Assembly: GCA_003153855.1 (NCBI GenBank) | Contig: PMBM01000182.1 | Coordinates: 8,610-14,671, forward strand | Direction of reading: 5' to 3' | From: Propionibacteriaceae bacterium | GTDB taxonomy: Bacteria > Actinomycetota > Actinomycetes > Propionibacteriales > Propionibacteriaceae | Length of the DNA: 6,062 nucleotides | Shown: positions 1 to 4,644 of the stretch, piece by piece | Layout: every line of letters starts with the position of its first letter | How positions within the stretch are numbered: the stretch's first letter is position 1 | Notes under the pieces: generated by a model | What the model saw: the letters and a program-made list of their open reading frames with translations, nothing else | The model's database searches: none | Told to the model about the DNA's origin: nothing | Program-made: the position numbers and the translations under genes

Positions 1-15
1 AAGGTTGTGCGCGTT

Positions 16-22
16 GGGGAGG
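16..22 (+). promoter_or_regulatory. Probable ribosome-binding site of pheA
   Basis: GGGGAGG is a strong Shine-Dalgarno core, and 13 nt separate it from the GTG at 36. That is longer than ideal, but no in-frame ATG, GTG or TTG lies upstream within the window. The next in-frame GTG, at 45, would be even further away. The site therefore favours the start at 36. The promoter, if there is one, lies outside the window. Confidence 0.55.
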
Positions 23-35
23 TTGCGCCTGTACG

Positions 36-950
36 GTGACGCTCGTGACGAGCACTCGTACAGGCGTGATCGCCTATCAGGGCGAGCCCGGGGCGAACTC
101 CGACGCGGCGTGCCGCGAGAAGTACCCCGCGATGACTCCGCTGCCCTGTCCGACGTTCGAGGACGCCTTCGACGCGGTGACATCGGGCGCCGCGGAGCTG
201 GCGATGATCCCGGTCGAGAACAACATCGCCGGACGCGTCGCCGACATCCACCGGCTGCTGCCGGACTCCGGCCTGTACATCGTCGACGAGCACTTCCTGG
301 GCATCCACTTCCACCTGGCCGGCGTGCCGGGGGCGACGATCGAGGACATCCGTACGGTGCGGAGCCACATCCACGCGCTCGCACAGTGCCGGGTCGCGAT
401 CCGGCAGCACGGTTGGGCGCCGCAGGTGGCCGAGGACACCGCGGGGTCTGCCCGCGAGGTGGCCGAGCGCAGTGACCGTACGGTCGCGTCGTTGTGCCCA
501 CCACGCGCCGCGTCCCTGTACGGGCTCGAGGTGCTCGCGAAGAACGTCGAGGACGAGCACCACAACACGACGCGCTTCGTGGTGCTGTCGAGTGAGCCCG
601 CGACGTACAAGGCGGGCTCGGGCCCGATGATCACGAGCTTCGTGTTCCAGGTACGGAACGTGCCGGCGGCCCTGTACAAGGCGCTGGGCGGCTTCGCCAC
701 CAACGGCGTCAACATGACGAAGCTGGAGAGCTACCAGCTCGGCGGCGGCTTCTTCGCGACCCGCTTCTACGCCGACGTCGAGGGCCACCCGGACGACACC
801 AACCTCTCCGTGGCGCTCGAGGAGCTGGCCTTCTTCTGCGTGCACCTGCGCATCATCGGTACGTACCCAGCCAGCGGCTTCCGCACCCAGATCGCGGAGG
901 CAATCGACAACCGCGTGCTGCGCCCCAACGTGCCGGGCGTGGGCGCCTGA
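36..950 (+). CDS. pheA: Prephenate dehydratase (alphaproteobacterial-like type)
   Basis: Cytosolic enzyme that decarboxylates and dehydrates prephenate to phenylpyruvate, the committed step to phenylalanine. The GTG-started protein has 304 residues, normal for a stand-alone dehydratase without a chorismate mutase domain. The catalytic domain spans about residues 10-185. It shows the N-terminal YQGEPGANS (14-22), IPVENNIAGRV (58-68) and the hallmark TRF triplet (179-181), whose Thr is catalytic in the family. A C-terminal ACT domain (about 200-278) is the expected phenylalanine-sensing module. Its usual ESRP motif reads ESYQ (231-234) and the usual GALV reads AALY (211-214). These variants, and wording such as NVPAALYKALGGFATNG and YADVEGHP, match what I remember of rhizobial PheA much better than mycobacterial PheA. 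Feedback control may therefore differ, or the gene may have been acquired by transfer; both are inferences. No transcription partner is visible: the next gene starts 116 bp downstream with its own ribosome-binding site. Confidence 0.95.
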   Translation: MTLVTSTRTGVIAYQGEPGANSDAACREKYPAMTPLPCPTFEDAFDAVTSGAAELAMIPVENNIAGRVADIHRLLPDSGLYIVDEHFLGIHFHLAGVPGATIEDIRTVRSHIHALAQCRVAIRQHGWAPQVAEDTAGSAREVAERSDRTVASLCPPRAASLYGLEVLAKNVEDEHHNTTRFVVLSSEPATYKAGSGPMITSFVFQVRNVPAALYKALGGFATNGVNMTKLESYQLGGGFFATRFYADVEGHPDDTNLSVALEELAFFCVHLRIIGTYPASGFRTQIAEAIDNRVLRPNVPGVGA

Positions 951-981
951 GCTGAACCGCAGCTGGCGATGCCCCCCCCAT

Positions 982-1002
982 AAACCCTGTATTCGGGGGT
1001 TT
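982..1002 (+). terminator. Weak hairpin between pheA and the oxidoreductase gene
   Basis: AAACCC (982-987) and GGGTTT (997-1002) form a perfect 6-bp inverted repeat around a 9-nt loop. A run of eight C (972-979) just upstream could instead pair with GGGGG (995-999), giving a stem followed by TTT. There is no proper T tract, so termination of pheA transcripts here is only a possibility. A regulatory role ahead of the next gene is equally open. The rest of the 951-1066 gap shows no clear promoter and no convincing small gene. Confidence 0.25.
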
Positions 1003-1050
1003 GGTGATGTGCGTGACCGTGGCAGAGTGGGCGACCACGTACATCCCAGC

Positions 1051-1057
1051 GAGGGAG
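1051..1057 (+). promoter_or_regulatory. Ribosome-binding site that fixes the start at 1067
   Basis: GAGGGAG sits 9 nt before the ATG at 1067. The reading frame is open further upstream, to a TTG at 1001, but the 22 extra residues would not look like family sequence. The typical N-terminus, beginning MAKVISTLFISADG, starts at 1067. The site and the homology agree on this start. Confidence 0.75.
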
Positions 1058-1066
1058 AAGAACTGG

Positions 1067-1687
1067 ATGGCGAAGGTGATCTCGACCCTGTTCATCTCGG
1101 CGGATGGTGTGGCCGAGGTCGACCCCGCATGGCACTTCCCGTACTTCGACGAGAACATGGGCCGCGCGGTGGGCGAGGACTATGCGACGGCGGACGTGCT
1201 GCTGCTCGGCCGCGTGACCTACGACAGCTTCGCGGGCGCCTGGCCGGAGCGCGAGAACGCCGGCGGCGAGGACGCGTCGTTCGCAGTGCAGCTCGGCGAC
1301 ACCCGCAAGATCGTGGTCTCGCGGCAGCCGCTCGAGTTCACCTGGCGTGAGTCGGAGCTCGTGCAGGGAGACCTCGCCGAGGCGGTGGCCGCGCTCAAGG
1401 CGACTCCCGGCATCCGCGGCATCCTCATCCCCGGCTCGATCTCCGTCGTACAGCAGCTGCTGGCCGCCGGGCTCGTCGACGAGCTGCGCCTGCTCGTACA
1501 TCCCGTGGCCGCCCGCAAGGGACGCAAGCTGTTCGACGAAGGTGCCGCCCCGTACCACCTCAAGATCCTCGCCACCGAGGTCTTCCCGACCGGTGTGATC
1601 CGCGTGATCTACGCGCCGGTCAGCGCGCCTGGTGCCGCTGGCTACGAGGACGTCAAGGCTCTCGTCCCGGACGGCACCGACGTCTAG
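1067..1687 (+). CDS. Dihydrofolate reductase family protein (RibD C-terminal domain)
   Basis: A 206-residue NAD(P)H-dependent oxidoreductase of the RibD C-terminal/DHFR-like fold. Family features are visible in order. The N-terminal strand STLFISADG (6-14) leads to the LLLGRVTYDSFAGAWP segment (45-60), which supplies part of the nucleotide site. KIVVSRQPL (81-89) follows, then the second nucleotide-binding stretch IPGSISVVQQLLAAGLVDEL (121-140) and the closing HPVAARKGRKLF (145-156). A short, probably flexible tail follows residue 185. No deaminase domain is fused, and no other riboflavin gene is near, so this is not a bifunctional RibD. It belongs to the large group of actinobacterial stand-alone paralogues whose substrates are mostly unknown. 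A role in folate or riboflavin metabolism cannot be assumed. It has its own ribosome-binding site and stops 6 bp before the convergent stop of msrA. Family assignment is firm; the reaction is not. Confidence 0.88.
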   Translation: MAKVISTLFISADGVAEVDPAWHFPYFDENMGRAVGEDYATADVLLLGRVTYDSFAGAWPERENAGGEDASFAVQLGDTRKIVVSRQPLEFTWRESELVQGDLAEAVAALKATPGIRGILIPGSISVVQQLLAAGLVDELRLLVHPVAARKGRKLFDEGAAPYHLKILATEVFPTGVIRVIYAPVSAPGAAGYEDVKALVPDGTDV

Positions 1688-1693
1688 GGCCGA

Positions 1694-2317
1694 TCAGTTG
1701 CAGGTCACGCCCGTGGCGTGCACGGGGCAGTAGCCGTTCGGGTTGGCGTCGAGGTACTGCTGGTGGTAGCCCTCGGCGAAGAAGAAGTCGCCGGCGGGCG
1801 TGATCTCGGTCGTGATCGGCCCGAAGCCTGCGGCCGTCAGCGATGCCTGCATGCGATCACGGGCGGCGACGGCGGCGAACTGCTGGGCGTCGTCGGTCGT
1901 GTAGATGGCCGAGCGGTACTGGGAGCCATGGTCGTTGCCCTGGCGCATGCCCTGTGTCGGGTCGTGGTTCTCGAAGAAGACCTTCAGCAGGTCGTCGTAC
2001 GAGACCTTCGCCGGGTCGTACACGACCTTGACCGTCTCCGCGTGGCTGGTCCCGCCCGTACAGACCTCTTCGTACGTGGGGTTCGGCACCGAGCCACCCG
2101 CGTAGCCGACGGCCGTCACGTACACGCCTGGCAGCTTCCAGAAGAGCTTCTCGGCGCCCCAGAAGCAGCCGAGCGCGAAGTACGCGACCTCGTCGCCTTC
2201 AGGGACCTGGTTCAGCGGCGTACCGAGAACGCGATGCAGCCTGCTGATGTCCACCACCGGCTTGTCCCGACCTGCCAGTGTCGGCACGGTCAGCAGCTTG
2301 TCCTTGTCGAACCACAT
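1694..2317 (-). CDS. msrA: Peptide-methionine (S)-S-oxide reductase MsrA
   Basis: Reduces the S-epimer of methionine sulfoxide, free or in proteins, as part of oxidative damage repair in the cytosol; thioredoxin normally regenerates the enzyme. With the ATG at 2317 the protein has 207 residues. The catalytic motif GCFWG is at 50-54 with nucleophile Cys51. YAGG (72-75), PTYEEVC (80-86), HAETV (92-96) and the [13 protein letters not shown] block (117-129) follow. C-terminal [12 protein letters not shown] holds Cys197 and Cys206, matching the two recycling cysteines of three-cysteine MsrA enzymes such as that of E. coli. The N-terminal extension (1-45), with VLGTPL (30-35), is typical of actinobacterial and enterobacterial forms. 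Other in-frame starts exist at 2332 (ATG) and 2338 (TTG). I chose 2317 because GGGGTGG stands 6 nt upstream and MWFDKDKL resembles the usual N-terminus. No MsrB is seen nearby. Confidence 0.95.
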   Translation of the reverse strand: MWFDKDKLLTVPTLAGRDKPVVDISRLHRVLGTPLNQVPEGDEVAYFALGCFWGAEKLFWKLPGVYVTAVGYAGGSVPNPTYEEVCTGGTSHAETVKVVYDPAKVSYDDLLKVFFENHDPTQGMRQGNDHGSQYRSAIYTTDDAQQFAAVAARDRMQASLTAAGFGPITTEITPAGDFFFAEGYHQQYLDANPNGYCPVHATGVTCN

Positions 2318-2374
2318 ATCGATCCACCCCATTCTCAAAGTTCTGTACCCACCTTGCCACGGGGGTGGATATGT
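2314..2374. repeat. Inverted repeat covering the msrA start region
   Basis: ATCCACCCC (2322-2330) and GGGGTGGAT (2362-2370) are a perfect 9-bp inverted repeat around a 31-nt centre. With a 4-nt bulge (2318-2321) the pairing continues as ACAT (2314-2317) against ATGT (2371-2374). On the msrA strand one arm contains the Shine-Dalgarno-like GGGGTGG (2330-2324) and reaches the ATG at 2317. In the centre, CCACC (2349-2353) can alternatively pair with GGTGG (2364-2368), so two mutually exclusive folds are possible. It could be an RNA structure that hides the start site or a divided operator for a regulator. The sequence alone does not decide. Confidence 0.5.
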
Positions 2375-2514
2375 CGCCTCCGCCGACTGGGCCGCTGTTC
2401 GGCGATGCCGGCGTCGCCGGACAGGCCATCGGTACAGGTGGTACGTCCTGTACGGCGGGTCGTGTCACAGGCGCCCCGTTTGCCTGTCAGGCGACCCCCG
2501 GAGCCGCCGCCGGC
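2339..2514. other. Non-coding gap with clustered ACAGG/CCTGT inverted repeats
   Basis: This stretch separates the end of the PH-domain operon from msrA, both on the minus strand. Besides part of the msrA inverted repeat, it holds GTACAGG (2432-2438) facing CCTGTAC (2447-2453) with an 8-nt spacer. It also holds ACAGGC (2467-2472) facing GCCTGT (2482-2487) with a 9-nt loop. GGCGA (2401-2405) facing TCGCC (2414-2418) forms a third small hairpin around GCCGGC. The hairpins downstream of the stop at 2515 could end transcription of the PH operon, but none is followed by a T run on that strand. The plus-strand open frames crossing this gap look like shadows; I find no convincing small gene. An msrA promoter should lie here: TACAGA (2347-2342, minus strand) is a poor -10 candidate without a clear -35. 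Confidence 0.45.
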
Positions 2515-4011
2515 TCAGCGCAGCAGCTCGCTGTCACGTGAGGTCATCGCGCGATCGGCCTCGTCGTAGACCAGCGTGCGTGCGATGTCGGCGTTCATGT
2601 GGATCACCGCGTGCTGATGGAGGAGGCCGGTCGTGTGGAACGAGACGTTCGCGAGGCCGAGGAGGCGTTCGAGCGGGCCCTGGTACGCGGCCACCGACTG
2701 CAGCCGCGCGTGGGGGACGATCGACTGGTGCCGGGTCAGCCAGCCCCGACGCGTGACGACCACGTTCTCGTCGGTCCCGAATGCGTTCCACGTGTACGCG
2801 AGGGGGTCGAACAGGATCGCCCGGCGCGGCGACCGTACGTAGCTGATCGCATCGAGCCGCAGCCCTGGCCAGACGGCCGCGAGCGCCGCATCGACCTGCG
2901 CGCGCGTCCCGATGGGAAGCAGGAGCGTCGACACCTTGGACGTCGACTCGTTCCTCGTGGCCTCGCCCAGCCCGAGCACCTCGAGATCCACCCGGTAGCG
3001 CCGCAACGGCCGCCAGAACAGCGGCTGCGACAGGCGGATCGACTGGATCCGGCGCACCGGCACTGTCTGGCTGGTGAGGTTCGTGAGCCCCCGCGTGATC
3101 CGCAGGCCCGCTTGCGTCTCGGCGAGCGTGAAGTTGAACTGCGCCATGACGCGACGGGCGAAGTACTGCCCGATCGACAGGACCAGCGGGACGCCGCCGG
3201 CCACGGCGAACACGGGGATCGCCGCTGCGCCATGGCCCCCGAAGTACGTCGCGATGAACCACGCGAGCGTGATCGGCACGGCGAACCCGAGGATCAGTGA
3301 CAGGAGGTCGTGGGAGACGATCGCGCCCAGCAGCAGCTCGTGGGGCGGCACGGTCGCGATCACGCGGTCGCGCCCGCCGACGTCCGCGAACAGCGGGTCG
3401 CTCGTCCGGGCCCTCGCCGCGTCGACGCTCACCTGCGCGCCGTGTGCCCGGAGCATGAGGAAGTCCCGAAGCTCGTACGCCCGGCGGCGAGACAGGTACC
3501 GCAGCTTCGTCGAGTCGTGCGCGCCGGCGTCGATCCGGACCTCCGCGAGGCCCAGCAACCGTGGTGCCAGAGGCTGCATGACGTCGACGGACTGCAGCCG
3601 CGTGTACGAGATGCGGCGCGACCGCCGCGAGATCCAGCCGGACTCGACGCGCAGCTCGTTCTCGTCGGCGATGAACTTCGTGAACCGCCACGAGATGAAG
3701 CCCGCGATCAGACCCAGCGTGGCGACACCGCCGATGAGCGAGACGAACACCCACCACGGCAGGTGCTCCGTACCGTCTCGGCCCTGCAGCCGTTCCTGGA
3801 GCAGCGCCCAGCCGACAGCGACGACCGCGACCCAGCCCCGTACCAGCGGCGTCAGCGGGTGCGCTCGCTCCACGACCTTGGTGACGGCGGGTTCGCTCGC
3901 CGAGGGGGGTGGGTCCAGCCGGGTCCCTGGCTCCGCAGGCGTGGCGCCGTACGGGTCCGCAGGCGTCGGATCCGGGTAGGTAGGGGGCTGCGGGCCGTAC
4001 GGGACCGTCAC
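2515..4011 (-). CDS. YdbT-like membrane protein with three bacterial PH domains
   Basis: A 498-residue integral membrane protein of the DUF304/bPH2 (YdbT) family; molecular function unknown. A proline-rich, probably cytosolic N-terminus (1-45) leads to two membrane segments (about 57-75 and 85-108). A first PH-like domain follows (about 110-190, with GWISRRSRRISYTRLQS and LLGLAEV). A second membrane pair (about 235-256 and 262-283) precedes PH domain two (about 290-385, ITRGLTN, RRIQSI). A third follows (about 405-485, RRGWLTRHQSIVPHARLQSV, LLGLANV). Domains one and three share the RLQS...LLGLA signature with the upstream gene product; domain two has lost LGLA. The GTG start at 4011 overlaps the TGA of the upstream gene in GTGA, which points to translational coupling. 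The frame stays open upstream to 4344, but that part lies over the neighbouring gene. In Bacillus, ydbST is an envelope-stress operon linked to antimicrobial peptide resistance; that role here is only an analogy. Confidence 0.88.
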   Translation of the reverse strand: MTVPYGPQPPTYPDPTPADPYGATPAEPGTRLDPPPSASEPAVTKVVERAHPLTPLVRGWVAVVAVGWALLQERLQGRDGTEHLPWWVFVSLIGGVATLGLIAGFISWRFTKFIADENELRVESGWISRRSRRISYTRLQSVDVMQPLAPRLLGLAEVRIDAGAHDSTKLRYLSRRRAYELRDFLMLRAHGAQVSVDAARARTSDPLFADVGGRDRVIATVPPHELLLGAIVSHDLLSLILGFAVPITLAWFIATYFGGHGAAAIPVFAVAGGVPLVLSIGQYFARRVMAQFNFTLAETQAGLRITRGLTNLTSQTVPVRRIQSIRLSQPLFWRPLRRYRVDLEVLGLGEATRNESTSKVSTLLLPIGTRAQVDAALAAVWPGLRLDAISYVRSPRRAILFDPLAYTWNAFGTDENVVVTRRGWLTRHQSIVPHARLQSVAAYQGPLERLLGLANVSFHTTGLLHQHAVIHMNADIARTLVYDEADRAMTSRDSELLR

Positions 4012-4544
4012 AGGCCGGATCCCAGGGTGTCGCCGACCTCGATGAGCCGGTCCCGGAGCCGTTCGGCCTCTGCCGCAGGCAGCCCGGGGATCGACGCGTT
4101 GGAGTGGGCGGACGCCGTCACGAGCGTCACCGTCGCCAGCCCGAGCAGCCGGTCCAGGGGGCCGGCGTCGACCTTGGCGATCTGGAGGCGCCCGTACGGG
4201 ACGATCGTGAGGTTCTTGTACCAGAGGCCCCGCGTGATGCAGAGGTCCTCGCCTCGCTCCGCGTAGGACCAGGACCGCGCGTAGCGACCGGCGCGGTAGA
4301 CCCGCCAGACGAACCACACGATGCCGACGGCCGCGGCGAACCACTGGACCTGGAAGGCGTACGGGGCGACTGCCGCCACGCCGCTGAGGACCCCGCTGTG
4401 CGGCTCGAAGACCCAGGCCCAGATCAGGCTCACCGGCACCCAGAACAGCGCGTTGAAGATGACCGCGCCCAGTATGCGTACGACCACGTACTTCGGCGAG
4501 ATCTTGATCCAGTGGTCTGCAGGAGGGGAGAAGAGGCCAGGCAC
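4008..4544 (-). CDS. YdbS-like membrane protein with one bacterial PH domain
   Basis: A 178-residue membrane protein, first gene of a two-gene operon with the YdbT-like protein. Two hydrophobic segments (about 21-46 and 66-83) are followed by a basic stretch and a single bPH2/DUF304 domain (about 88-168). That domain carries the family wording ITRGLWYKNLTIVPYGRLQ (103-121), GPLDRLLGLATV (128-139), then IPGLPAAEAERLRDRL (152-167). The domain faces the cytosol if the positive residues at 81-90 obey the inside rule. The family is widespread, usually as a YdbS/YdbT pair thought to form a complex at the membrane; what it binds is unknown. The GTG at 4544 is the only reasonable start: the frame closes upstream at a TGA (4577-4575) with no start between. 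AGAGG ends 1 nt before the GTG, too close to act as a normal ribosome-binding site. With the -10 box 6 nt upstream this suggests a leaderless transcript. Confidence 0.87.
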   Translation of the reverse strand: MPGLFSPPADHWIKISPKYVVVRILGAVIFNALFWVPVSLIWAWVFEPHSGVLSGVAAVAPYAFQVQWFAAAVGIVWFVWRVYRAGRYARSWSYAERGEDLCITRGLWYKNLTIVPYGRLQIAKVDAGPLDRLLGLATVTLVTASAHSNASIPGLPAAEAERLRDRLIEVGDTLGSGL

Positions 4545-4550
4545 GCCTCT

Positions 4551-4578
4551 ACTGTACGGCCGAGCCGGAGCACGTCAG
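4551..4578 (-). promoter_or_regulatory. Promoter of the PH-domain operon, predicted leaderless
   Basis: Reading the minus strand, CTGACG (4578-4573) is a fair -35 match (TGAC core). It is separated by 16 nt from TACAGT (4556-4551), a TANNNT -10 box. Six bases then separate the -10 from the GTG at 4544, so transcription would begin at or next to the G of the start codon. There is no ribosome-binding site at workable distance. Confidence 0.6.
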
Positions 4579-4632
4579 GCGTTGTCGCGTCCGTGACGGC
4601 ACCGGCACTCCGATCCCCGGTGCCGACCCCAA

Positions 4633-4638
4633 TAGACT
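4633..4638 (+). promoter_or_regulatory. -10 box of guaA, predicted leaderless
   Basis: TAGACT fits the actinobacterial TANNNT -10 consensus and lies exactly 6 nt before the guaA ATG at 4645, placing the start point on the start codon. Bases 4615-4644 hold no purine-rich Shine-Dalgarno. I see no convincing -35 at 16-18 nt (4609-4616 reads tccgatcc), which is common in actinobacterial promoters. Confidence 0.6.
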
Positions 4639-4644
4639 CGCGCC

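Noticed and set aside
972..979. Run of eight C as a possible phase-variation tract
   Set aside because: It lies between genes about 90 bp ahead of a start codon, is unsurprising in length for GC-rich non-coding DNA, and overlaps no clear promoter element.
1001..1066. Longer start (TTG 1001) for the oxidoreductase
   Set aside because: The 22 added residues do not resemble the family, while ATG 1067 has a good ribosome-binding site and the expected N-terminus.
1718..2569. Plus-strand open frame of 283 residues opposite msrA
   Set aside because: It is antisense to msrA, low in complexity and without family motifs; stop codons are simply rare at this GC content.
4012..4344. Upstream extension of the YdbT-like frame to give a 609-residue protein
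   Set aside because: The extra part lies over the YdbS-like gene in another frame, its sequence is arginine/glycine-rich shadow text, and the GTG at 4011 overlapping the upstream TGA gives a normal coupled start.
4545..4644. Purine or guanine riboswitch upstream of guaA
   Set aside because: The gap is only 100 bp, the predicted transcript starts at the ATG, and I see no purine-riboswitch-like three-way junction.
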